Of a DNA stretch of 64,000 nt, positions 55,077 to 64,000 are shown in pieces; the first letter of the stretch is position 1, and each line of letters begins with the position of its first letter. The stretch comes from Lepraria neglecta (lineage: Eukaryota; Ascomycota; Lecanoromycetes; Lecanorales; Stereocaulaceae). The stretch is taken from NCBI GenBank assembly GCA_033220425.1, contig CM065652.1, forward strand, positions 3,658,001-3,722,000. The letters are read 5' to 3'. The notes under the pieces are model-generated. The model did not search any database. It worked only from the letters and a program-made list of their open reading frames with translations, and had not been told where the DNA came from. A program made the position numbers and the translations under genes.

Positions 55077-57609
55077 ATGGATGTCTCGCAATACTATGCA
55101 GATTCCCCACCTACGGTGGTTCCACTGGCCATCAAACCGCATTTCGAGACGCTGACGGACGAGCAAAAGCTTTATGCTCACTATATATCACGGTCAGTAG
55201 CTTTCTGAAACTGTCAGTCATACCATTTCTAGTGCTTCAACCGGGATAATCTCTGGATTCATCTTGCGTCGCACGTACTTGTGGATTGTAGCTCTTTGTA
55301 CCCTTTCTTAGGATATTAAAACGAACGCATCTCATGTTACCAAATAATAAATGATCCCGTGTGGTCAATTGCCTGTTGCAAACAGTTCTCGTCTCGTCTC
55401 TACGCTTGCTTCATACTGATATAGAGCAGAGCAGCATTCCATGGCACACGCATCATTCTACGTCAAGTCTCCCCAGAATCAGAACCCATCTACGATCTCA
55501 TCATCTCACTGCACAAATACTGCGCCGGCAACTGGACAGACCTAGCTAAAGAAGCCGGCATCGAACATATCGAACTACAACACTTCCTTGCCTACGCCTC
55601 TCAATTCCTCGGGAATCTGGGTAACTACAAAGGTTTCGGGGACTCGAAATTCGTGCCTAGATGTACCCCGTACACGATTGAGAAAATAGCCTCAATGGAT
55701 GAAAACGCAAAGAAGGCTTGTGAGAAATGTATAACTGCTATCTACGCAGATACTGAGCTCCCGGCTTTGATGCATTTTGGGTTTCCAGGCCAGGGCCACA
55801 TGTCGAATTACTACCCTGATTCACCTGATGTCTCCAAGGAGGAGATTGAGCAGGTCGGGGAATTTTTGGGAACGAAGAAGCTCTTACCGGAGAATACGAG
55901 GCTCCGAAAGACGAAGGATGGAGATTATGAAGTGCTTATTGCATCAGGTCTCTCAAAGCCAGATTCTGTTCCAGAGCTCACGAAAGCCGAGGTCAACGAG
56001 GTCAGGGGGAACACCGTATGGGAGATAGACTCAGGGCCCCTCAAAGGCCGCAAAGTCTCCATCGTCTTCGGCGATCACGAGGAAGAGATGGCCAAAGTAG
56101 CCCTCAATATCAAAAAAGCTGGTCGATATACTGCGAATGATACACAGAAGAAAATGATGGACGCCTACAGCCTCTCCTTCGGCACCGGCTCCCTGATTAT
56201 CTTCAAAGAATCCCAAAAACTTTGGGTAAAAGACCTAGGGCCAGATGTCGAATCCAACATTGGCTTCATAGAAACCTACCGCGACCCAGCCGGCATCCGT
56301 GGTGAATGGGAAGGTTTCGTAGCCATGGTGAACAAAGAACGTACTGCGGCTTTCCAGAAACTTGTCGCTGCTGCTCCGGCTATGATTCCGAAATTGCCCT
56401 GGCCTGCGGATTTTGAGATTGATGAGTTCACGCCGCCGGATTTCACGAGTCTGGAGGTGCTGAGTTTTGCAAGTTCGGGGATTCCTGCTGGGATTAATAT
56501 TCCGGTACGTCGTTTTCGAAGTGTTTCTTTCCCCATTAGGGCTATTGTCTGAGTCCTAGGACCTATTGCGGGAGCAATGACTCAGGCTGGACTCCCCAAA
56601 CATGTCTCAAAACCCTGTCTTATATCCGTAAGGAGTAACACTGACTCCGAAATGTACGTAGAATTATGATGACATTCGCCAAGACATAGGTTTCAAGAAC
56701 GTCTCGCTCGGCAATGTGTTGAGTGCCAAAGCCCCCAACGAACCCATCCCCTTCATCCGTCCTGAAGATCTGGAAGTCTACCAAGAAAACAGAGACGCAG
56801 CGTTCGAAGTCCAAGTAGGCATCCACGAACTTTTAGGCCATGGAACAGGAAAACTCCTCCGTGAGACGTCCCCAGGCGTCCACAATTTCAACCACTCTTC
56901 TCCCCCTATCAATCCCATCACAGGAGAGGCAATCACCACCCATTACAAGCCCAACGAAACCTACTCCTCCGTCTTCGGCGCGCTGTCATCTAGCTACGAA
57001 GAATGCCGCGCCGAATGCGTCGCTATGGCTTTGAGCTGCGACTTCAACATCCTAAAGATCTTCGGCTTTGACACCGGGAAGGGAGACGTTGATATGAATT
57101 CAAAGACTGGAGATGTGCTGTATACAAGCTACCTATCGATGGCGCGCGCCGGCATTGTAGCGATGGAACTCTGGGATCCCAAATCCCACAAATGGGGACA
57201 AATACACATGCAAGCCCGCTACGGCATCCTGAAAACCTTCCTCGAAGCAGGCGACGGTTTCTGCGTGCTTGATTACAAGAACGAAGACCTCTCGGACCTT
57301 ACTATCAAACTCGATCGCTCCAAGATCCTGTCGCATGGCCGCCCGGCGGTAGAGCAGGTATTGCAGAAATTGCATATCTATAAATGCATTGCAGATGTCG
57401 AGAGCGCAAGGAAATTCTATGATGAACTGACGGGCGTTGAGGGCGCTTTCTGGGCGGAGAAAGTTAGGGGACAGGTGCTTAAGAAGAAAACGCCGAGGAA
57501 AGTTTTTGTGCAAGCGAATACGGTTGAGAAGGATGGGAAGGTCGAGTTGAGGGAGTATGAGGCTAGTTTGGAGGGGATGATTAGGAGTTGGGGTGAGAGA
57601 GATGTTTGA
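55077..57609 (+). CDS. DPP3: Dipeptidyl-peptidase III (M49 metallopeptidase)
   Basis: Three exons (55077-55192, 55430-56504, 56662-57609) encode 712 residues, the usual DPP III length. The cytosolic zinc enzyme removes dipeptides from the N-terminus of short peptides. Exon 1 reads DVSQYYADSPPTVVPLAIKP; the 237-nt first intron joins HYISR to AAFHGTRIILRQVSPES. The zinc motif HELLGH is in VQVGIHELLGHGTGKL, and the second motif EECRAE is in SSYEECRAECVAMAL, together giving the two His and the Glu that bind zinc plus the catalytic Glu. Other family text: NLGNYKGFGDSKFVPR, DAYSLSFGTGSLIIFKESQK, GFIETYRDPAGIRGEWEGFV and MARAGIVAMELWDP. No defects. A long C6G12 tract lies just after the stop. Confidence 0.95.
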
Positions 57610-57930
57610 ATATTTGGGGGAATCTGGGGATTGGGTCGTTGGCCCCCCGGGGGGGGGGGGTGGTGGGGAAGCTGGATCCTCTGCGAAATGTCCTGAATGA
57701 ACAGCGCTGCGTTAGGTAATATGTATGGTTGCAATGACTTGACGAATCCAATTCAATTCTTGCGTATCATGAAGTCAAACAGCCCCTTGGTGCACGAACG
57801 ACACTAAAAGTTATGTATGGAAATAGACTTTATACTTTGAATTAAGAGCCTTCCATTATATAAAAATGTATCTGTCCAACGCGCTGATTTCGTCCCAAGT
57901 GTCTACTCCTAGCTCGTAAAGTCATCAATA
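57610..57930. other. Convergent intergenic region with a C6G12 tract
   Basis: 321 bp between the stops of DPP3 and the SCY1-like gene. Immediately after DPP3 the plus strand has several G tracts (57616-57634) and then six C followed by twelve G at 57643-57660, then TGGTGGGG. It could fold as a hairpin or G-quadruplex and is hard to sequence. Confidence 0.7.
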
Positions 57931-60687
57931 TCATATCAAACTTTCGTATTTATCTAAACCCGTCTTCTGCCCTGGTGGCTTCATTGCGCTGGGTGCTTGT
58001 GCAGTATTACTTGCAGCACCTCCAAAGTAGCCACTATTCTGTGTCTGCACCCCTGGCCGCTGAGCAGGCGAGATCGGAGGCGGTGGTAGAGAAAAGGCGG
58101 AAAATGGCGTTACTGGTTGTGGGTGAGGAGGCATTATTGAGAAAGTATGTTGCGATTGGGGTGGTGGCATCGAATACGTCGGTTGTGACTGCTGGATTGG
58201 CTGTGCGGGTGTGTTTGACCATCCTGATCCCATAGGAGGAGTAGGCTGCATAGGTTGCATAGGTTGCATGGGCGTGAATGAGCCAAAGCCGTTGGTCATT
58301 GCGTTGGTGTTTGCCCTTGGAGCGGTGGAGGAGGTCGGGTTTAGCGTAGCAAAGGCATTGAGACTTTGGTCTGGTGTGATGGTCCGGGATTGAGGCTTGA
58401 GAACGTTGGACATGGAATTTTGGTTGCTGTGATTGGCATTAAGTGGCGGCGATGACCATGAAAAGGCTGGAGCCTCCGGTTGCTTGCCGCTCTGTGCTTG
58501 AGGTCTTATAGCATCACCCAGCATGTCTTCGCTGTTCTGGTTGCCTCGGCCTAGGACAAGGCGCTGGAAGTCGTCTTCGCCTACGTCTTCGCTCCCGTTT
58601 GAGTTGAAGAAGCCATTTGTCGATCCAGTGCTCATGAAGTCGTTAGCCTTTGAAGTGGCAGTAGTGCCTGAGCTGGACAGGTCGCGTAGCTTCCTGATTT
58701 GTTCGTTCTCAATCTTTGATGAGATTTTCTTGATCAGGTCCATGAACTCTTGGAATTGCTGCAAATTGAGAAGCGGTCCCAGACTGAAGCTCCAAAGTAT
58801 TGGGAGCGCCTCCATTGCTAAAAAGTCCGTATCAGCGATCTTCCTGACCTGCTGGAATACTGCGAGTGCTGCCATCATGACAGCGGGCTCCTTTGTCTTC
58901 ATAGCCTTCAGTAGCGGGACAACCTTCTCTTGAACGGTGTACTTGTCGAGAACTGCATTGCTACTCAGCCTCGGCATCTTTGAACCAATCATGGCTCCAT
59001 CGAGACCGTCGCCAGCATCTGAATCGTCCGTTGGAGAACCTCCACAGAGAACAGCGAAGGCCTCCAGACCCCGGACTTTAATGCCAAGGCTGCTGGTTTT
59101 GCTGAACACAGTTGCAACGACTGGAAAGACTTCGTTCTTGATGGTAGTAAAGTCCAGGATTTTCATGACCGTTGGGAGGCAGCCAAGGGACTTGTCAACG
59201 GTTGTGTGCGTGGGTGATTCTAAGCCAAGTTGTAAAATTGGCATGATATCAGTCTTGAACTCCTTTCCATCACAATTTTCTCCAACAAGCTCCATATTCT
59301 CGAGAATTACTGCTAACCCAGCTTCCTTGGCAGTATCTCTTTCTTTTCCACCGCCGGCCAAGAATGTTCCGCGAAGCTGGGGCAAAATTTTATCCGTCAT
59401 GGCCCGTTTGCCGGAGGGTAGAATTTTGATGATCTTGAAAACATTCTGCAGGATCAGAGATAGGAGCTCCTTGTCCTTGGTCTCTTCAAGTAGCGCGGGC
59501 AAAACTTTTTTATCCAGCAGGGACTTTGGGAATTGGTCTAATATCTTCGGCAGTCCGCGCATGAATTGGGACTTTTCATTGGGCGTCTTTGCCGGAAGTG
59601 CATCCAAGAACCTAATTGAAGACATGAGTATATTGTCAAAGAACTGCGACTGCTGGAATTCGCGAGCATTCATCCTCTGCGCTGGTCTTCGGGTGATCAA
59701 TCGAGGAAGAACAGCGGATACAAGGTCTTTTGGAAGCGGTCGCGAAGACAGGAAATTGTTGCTCGTCGATGGCGTTGTGGAAGATGACGTGAAAAGCTTT
59801 TTATAGGTAGACAGATTCGAATTGGTCTTAAGGGGCGATGTGTGGGGCGAATTATAGAGAGCTATCAATAGAAGGCCCAATGAGAACATGTCGGCAGATG
59901 ACGAGATGTTGCCGTCTATGGTAAAGTCGGGAGAGGTGTAGTCAAGGTCTAATTGTATAGAGCGCGGCAATCGAGGATCGTGGTAGAGAACTTCGGAAAG
60001 AGATATTGGGGGCATCGTGGACTGAGAGCTGGAGATATCTGGAGGGCCTGCAAATCCGAGACCTGCAATTTTCCAATCCGACTTAGCATTGACGTATATC
60101 GCGTCTGGCGTCAAGTTCCCATGCACCAATCCGGCAGACTCATGTAGAAATTCGAGACCTTGAGCAACTTGCAGTAGCCCTTTCTGAATCTCCAACTCGT
60201 CGATTTCCAGCTCTCTTCTCCGCCTAGTGCCGTCCGCTTCTTCAATCACAAACCGGCTGGGCCGGCCAGCAACCCCACCAGCCCTTTCTTGGTCATCCTT
60301 CTCTTGCAGTAGACCCGCTAGAGATGCTGTCACTGGCTCCGTAGCGAACATCAGGCCCCCACTTCGTGTATCTTCAATAGGTTCTGCCAGCTCCAGAATG
60401 CTTGGATGTCGTAGTCTTGCCAGGAGATTCGACTCCTTCTTGACCCGTGCTATCACCTCATCATGCAGCTTCCTCACTGCGGCACCTCCGGATCTGCCAC
60501 CACCGAGACTTCCTGAATGCGGGTCCAGAGACTTCCGGTCAAAGACAAATACTGACACGGCCTTCCCCGTGGATTTCTTCTTCCCGTCGTAGACTTTCCA
60601 TGCTCCTGATACGGAAGTCGGACTGGTCGATATGGTGTAGTTTGCGGAGATGTTGGAGGTGAACGATTTCAACGCAGAGCTAAACAT
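57931..60687 (-). CDS. SCY1: SCY1-like pseudokinase (SCYL2/Ppk32 type)
   Basis: Intronless gene of 918 codons, ATG at 60687. SCYL2-type proteins bind clathrin/AP adaptors and act in TGN-endosome traffic. Residues about 25-355 form a protein-kinase fold whose catalytic motifs are lost: the HRD position reads LVHGNLTPDAIYVN and the DFG position reads WKIAGLGFAG, so no phosphotransfer is expected. HEAT-like repeats follow at about 370-640 (LLSLILQNVFKIIKILPSGK, VRGLEAFAVLCGG, PAVMMAALAVFQQVRKIAD). The tail (690-918) is Ser/Asn/Pro/Gln/Met-rich and disordered, with a short repeat (MQPMQPMQP near 58250), as expected for a flexible adaptor-binding region. It ends GLDKYESLI. No damage seen. Confidence 0.92.
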   Translation of the reverse strand: MFSSALKSFTSNISANYTISTSPTSVSGAWKVYDGKKKSTGKAVSVFVFDRKSLDPHSGSLGGGRSGGAAVRKLHDEVIARVKKESNLLARLRHPSILELAEPIEDTRSGGLMFATEPVTASLAGLLQEKDDQERAGGVAGRPSRFVIEEADGTRRRRELEIDELEIQKGLLQVAQGLEFLHESAGLVHGNLTPDAIYVNAKSDWKIAGLGFAGPPDISSSQSTMPPISLSEVLYHDPRLPRSIQLDLDYTSPDFTIDGNISSSADMFSLGLLLIALYNSPHTSPLKTNSNLSTYKKLFTSSSTTPSTSNNFLSSRPLPKDLVSAVLPRLITRRPAQRMNAREFQQSQFFDNILMSSIRFLDALPAKTPNEKSQFMRGLPKILDQFPKSLLDKKVLPALLEETKDKELLSLILQNVFKIIKILPSGKRAMTDKILPQLRGTFLAGGGKERDTAKEAGLAVILENMELVGENCDGKEFKTDIMPILQLGLESPTHTTVDKSLGCLPTVMKILDFTTIKNEVFPVVATVFSKTSSLGIKVRGLEAFAVLCGGSPTDDSDAGDGLDGAMIGSKMPRLSSNAVLDKYTVQEKVVPLLKAMKTKEPAVMMAALAVFQQVRKIADTDFLAMEALPILWSFSLGPLLNLQQFQEFMDLIKKISSKIENEQIRKLRDLSSSGTTATSKANDFMSTGSTNGFFNSNGSEDVGEDDFQRLVLGRGNQNSEDMLGDAIRPQAQSGKQPEAPAFSWSSPPLNANHSNQNSMSNVLKPQSRTITPDQSLNAFATLNPTSSTAPRANTNAMTNGFGSFTPMQPMQPMQPTPPMGSGWSNTPAQPIQQSQPTYSMPPPQSQHTFSIMPPHPQPVTPFSAFSLPPPPISPAQRPGVQTQNSGYFGGAASNTAQAPSAMKPPGQKTGLDKYESLI

Positions 60688-61075
60688 GATTGCGGTTTAA
60701 TATGGAGTGCTCAAGCCTGACGCCGAGGATATTAGATCTCTTGAGTCGTTTGCCTGTTTGACCGATTCCTGTAATACAGGCTTTGGCGCATTTCGCTATT
60801 GGTTTGGAGGAAGTCGAGTGCTCTAGAGATGTGGAGAGTGAGTCAGGCTTCTGGCAGCTAATTGAAGGTTATTAATGGGTAGACATAAAACTTATTCATG
60901 TGAAAGTTGACATGCTTATGGGCAAGCTCGTGCCAAGAGATATGCCAGCCCTACGAAGGCTCGGCGTTTAATGCAAATGCCTCCGATCTCGCAACTCTTT
61001 AAACAAGGTATTGAGCTCACCATTGAGCAACATCATAGGCCATCGCAAACAGCAATTGTGTGAGTATTCACTGTG
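60688..61075. other. Divergent promoter region of SCY1-like gene and aminotransferase
   Basis: 388 bp holding both start regions. No separate feature recognised. Confidence 0.5.
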
Positions 61076-62385
61076 ATGGCTCGACACGCTCTTTCTAGCG
61101 CTTCGAGGCCTCTCTTGGCCACGTCGAAGACATGTTTATTGCAGAACACAATTTTACCGTGGCGATGTCGAAGGGCGTACAGTATACAGTCACAGGATGA
61201 GGAGATTGCCCGGTTACCAGACATAAATCCCAACACGTTATCAATCACCAAGACCACAACTCCAAAACAGATCGTTCCACCCGAAGAGCTCGTGTTCGGG
61301 CGAACGTTTACAGGCAAGTTTCAATTCCATGTTCTCCCAAACAGTCACACGACACTAATACAATTGAGTCTCAAGACCATATGCTCTCAATAGAATGGAC
61401 AGCCTCCCAAGGCTGGCTCGGCCCCCGCATAACGCCCTATCAAAACTTCTCCCTCGACCCCGCAACCTGCGTCTTCCACTACGCCTTCGAGTGCTTCGAG
61501 GGAATGAAAGCCTACAAAAACAGCAAAGGCCAGGTCCGTCTCTTTAGACCAGACAAGAACATGGCCCGCTTCAACAAATCCTCCGCACGAATCGCCCTCC
61601 CAAACTTCTCTGGCACAGCATTAATCGATTTAATATCCAAGTTCTCCGCAATGGAAGAGCGCTTCATACCCGCCGCGAGGGGCTACTCCCTCTACCTCCG
61701 CCCCACAATGATTGGAACACAGCGAACTCTCGGCGTCGGTCCGCCAGGCTCAGCACTATTGTTTGTAATCGCCTCTCCTGTGGGACCTTACTATCCAACA
61801 GGCTTCAAGGCCGTTTCTCTCGAAGCCACAGACTACGCCGTCCGAGCATGGCCAGGTGGCGTGGGGAATATGAAATTGGGAGCGAACTACGCGCCTTGTG
61901 TGGTACCACAGCTGCAGGCAGCGAAGAGGGGTTTCCACCAAAATTTGTGGTTGTTTGGAGAGAAGGAGTTCGTGACGGAAGTTGGGACGATGAATTTCTT
62001 TGCAGCAATTCGAGATAAAGAGACGAAGAAGAAGGTGCTCATGACTGCGCCGCTGGATGGGACGATATTAGAAGGTGTGATTAGAGATTCGGTATTGGAT
62101 CTTGCGAGGGAGAGACTGGTGCCTGAGGGGTGGGAGGTGGAAGAGAGGAAATTTACGATGAGTGAATTGGCAAGTGCAGAGGAAGAGGGGAGATTGATTG
62201 AAGCATTCGGGACCGGGACGGCTGCGGTGGTGAGTCCGGTAAGGAATATACATTGGAAGGGGAGGCTGGTAAACTGCGGGTTGAGAGAAGATCAGGAGGT
62301 CGGGGAGATCACCAAGAGGATGAAGGACTGGATAGAAGGGATACAACATGGTGACGAGGAGCATCCATGGAGCTTGAAAGTATAA
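61076..62385 (+). CDS. BAT1: Branched-chain amino acid aminotransferase, mitochondrial
   Basis: Two exons (61076-61313, 61376-62385) encode 415 residues. The PLP enzyme interconverts Leu, Ile and Val with their 2-oxo acids. The N-terminus is Arg/Ser/Leu-rich without acids (ARHALSSASRPLLATSKTCL ... RCRRAYSIQ), a typical matrix targeting peptide with a likely cleavage after RRAY. The intron has a GC donor: GCAAGT at 61314, TCAAG acceptor ending 61375, CACTAAT branch site. Only this splice joins FGRTFT to DHMLSIEWTASQGWL in frame. Family motifs: YQNFSLDPATCVFHYAFECF, FEGMKAY, NMARFNKSSARIALP, GGVGNMKLGANYAP (PLP-binding Lys), EVGTMNFFA and FGTGTAAVVSPV. Start at ATG 61076 rather than the GTG one codon upstream. 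Confidence 0.95.
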
Positions 62386-63965
62386 AAAAGAGTTTTTCCG
62401 TCGTGCTGAAGCTTTATTGTTGGCGATTCCAACTATTCGAGGTAGCTGCCAAGCTCGATTATAGGAAAACTGACTCTCAATCCTGTCATCAACAGCACTT
62501 ACGTTTATTTGCCAAGCTCCATTGTTTAAGAGCTGTGATTTCCAGGGATACAGCTCAACTGTTGGACATCTATGCTCATCATGGGCTTCTCTGGACATTC
62601 AATTACGAGTTCCCAGCTTTCTCACAAGCATAACTACCAGCACCCTCGGACCAATAGGAGCCAGCAAAGGCAAAAATACCATGTCTACTGGAATACATCG
62701 TTAGCTCGTTCGATGGAAGGATGTACGCTAATGGGGTCTTGATGCGCTCGATAATCTTGTTGAATCGCCTCAAGCGGACGGCCGCTCAAAACCCACGTTC
62801 TTGGGGGTGGGTCTCATGACGGTATGTGTACACACAACAGAGAGTTTCACGGAAATCACATCAATGAGAAGCTTGAGGATGGCGAGAACCCGGGAACGTC
62901 CATGATAGGGGTGCCTCTAACATGGCTCGGGATGCTGCTTAGGCAATACCCAGGCTACAGCCTTACACTTATAATGAAGGTCGTTAAGATGACGGCATAC
63001 GTGATGATTTTGAGGATGGCAAGAGCTCGGGAACAACTACGCCGAAGCGGGCGAAAAGAATGAGGGGCTACACGGGATCAGGGCTGCGCCACAGCCCCGA
63101 GCATCATCTCCGTCCAGCGAACGCATCTTGAATCACCATCCACATGATCCTGCCGTTCTGTCTGGCAATTAGAACGGAAGGAACACCGGCCCCCTATGCA
63201 GAACGGTTAGGTGGCGCGCAGTCAACAAATAAGGTCTTGAGATCCACGAAAGGTTTTGTATGAAGTCCCATCTTTCTCCTCTATCTAATGTGTTGTGGAG
63301 CTATGTGATTTTACAGACAAACATTGCCTCTAGTGTGACATCTACAATTTGGGATTTGACTTTCATTTCCTGCATTGAGGCTGCATAACGTTGCGTCAAG
63401 ACTAAAATTCAGTGGACGTCGATCCCAAACTAAGCATGTGTCCGGCTAATCGAAACGAAACAAATGAGAAAGCTTGGCTTATTCCTACAGATCTACATCT
63501 ACGGTACCTTTCCCAGCTGCTTCTTAGGGAAATGGGGCCTAGGTCGCCCGCATGCAACGGCGGCTTACTTGGGACTGTTAATCTTACTTTGGGATGGAAC
63601 GGCCCCACTACCACCAACCATCTCAATCATTGCAACATAAGCTTTACATCGTTGACTCATCTGCTGTGAGGGAGCCGCCGCATGTCTTTGCTGTCAACAT
63701 GCACGAAACCCGGCTCAATGCGAGATTTACTAGATTTTTGGGCCTTCTCCCATGCTGATTCTCAGCTAACGGGACGGGCTGACGACGTAGGAATGCGGGA
63801 CCGTTCCTGTGACCTGACGGTTGAGCGTCTCTCACGGTTCTGCTTGCTGTACATGCTCAGTGCCTGCAGATCCCATGAAGTATAAGATGGACTTCTTTCC
63901 ACTGCTTGGACGAGTCAATTCACCTCCAAGTTACATATCAAACTCCAGCCAAAACACCTACACTG
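62386..63965. other. Gene-poor interval
   Basis: 1.58 kb after the aminotransferase. Two related 25-mers at 62873-62897 and 63010-63034 (TTGAGGATGGC.AGA.C.CGGGAAC) differ at three positions, suggesting an old local duplication. Several frames of 60-90 codons lack domains. No RNA gene or transposon recognised. Confidence 0.5.
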
Positions 63966-64000
63966 ATGTTCAACATGTTCTTCCATTCCTTGCTCTTCTT
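63966..64000 (+). CDS. Possible start of a secreted-protein gene (3' truncated by window end)
   Basis: ATG at 63966 opens FNMFFHSLLFF before the window ends, the beginning of what could be a signal peptide or membrane segment. Upstream, CACCTCCAAG and CCAGCCAAAACACC resemble a fungal 5' leader. With only eleven further codons visible this is a suggestion only. Confidence 0.25.
   Translation, partial: MFNMFFHSLLF

Noticed and set aside
1-64000. CRISPR arrays, intact transposons, LTR elements or a secondary-metabolite cluster
   Set aside because: No regularly spaced repeats, transposase or reverse-transcriptase text, terminal repeats, or PKS/NRPS/terpene core genes found; the lone MFS gene and Zn2Cys6 factor are not evidence of a cluster.

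Overview
The window is an ordinary, gene-dense piece of a filamentous ascomycete chromosome (Pezizomycotina; the class cannot be fixed from the sequence alone). Evidence for this: short introns of about 47-240 nt with GT-AG ends and CTGAC/CTAAC-like branch sites; families typical of or restricted to filamentous fungi (DUF3405, DUF7703, DUF7730, the luciferase-domain family, a Zn2Cys6 regulator, a DHA1-type MFS transporter); and yeast-type housekeeping genes. About 25 protein genes lie on both strands. I see no tRNA, rRNA, CRISPR array, intact transposon, retroelement or secondary-metabolite core gene.

Layout. 0-8 kb: the 3' part of an SNF5/SFH1-type chromatin remodelling gene with a GATA finger, a small nuclear-looking unknown, ERB1 (60S ribosome biogenesis), and a type II membrane DUF3405 protein. 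9.5-15.3 kb: a luciferase-domain protein, ethanolamine kinase, and a seven-helix DUF7703 protein. 15.5-17 kb: a decaying partial copy of the purine gene ADE5,7 (GARS half only) that still carries its introns. 17.7-24 kb: a CLC chloride channel facing MAK21/NOC1 (60S biogenesis). 24-28 kb: a DUF7730 protein, an arrestin-like adaptor with a PPxY end, and a peroxisomal (SKL) acyl-CoA dehydrogenase. 28-30.2 kb: a gene-poor stretch with three diverged repeats and a possible gene relic. 30-38 kb: an MFS transporter, an NAD(P)-binding protein interrupted by a stop, a Zn2Cys6 regulator, and a small hydrophilic protein.

38-50 kb: SAS10/UTP3 (small-subunit processome) head to head with 3-ketodihydrosphingosine reductase, then GLE1 (mRNA export) head to head with SSD1 (mRNA-binding RNase II relative). 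50-62.4 kb: a membrane-anchored unknown, ERV29/SURF4 (ER cargo receptor), dipeptidyl-peptidase III, the SCY1-like pseudokinase, and a mitochondrial branched-chain aminotransferase. The last 1.6 kb is gene-poor; a possible secreted-protein start sits at the very edge.

The genes do not form one pathway. Loose themes are ribosome assembly (ERB1, MAK21, SAS10), RNA handling (GLE1, SSD1), membrane lipid supply (ethanolamine kinase, ketosphinganine reductase) and secretory traffic (ERV29, SCY1, arrestin). I found no credible undescribed system. The most useful observations are the intron-bearing GARS relic, single-base homopolymer frameshifts in three otherwise intact conserved genes (most likely assembly errors), an in-frame stop in an NAD(P)-binding gene, and a 156-bp bidirectional promoter overlapped by an upstream reading frame.
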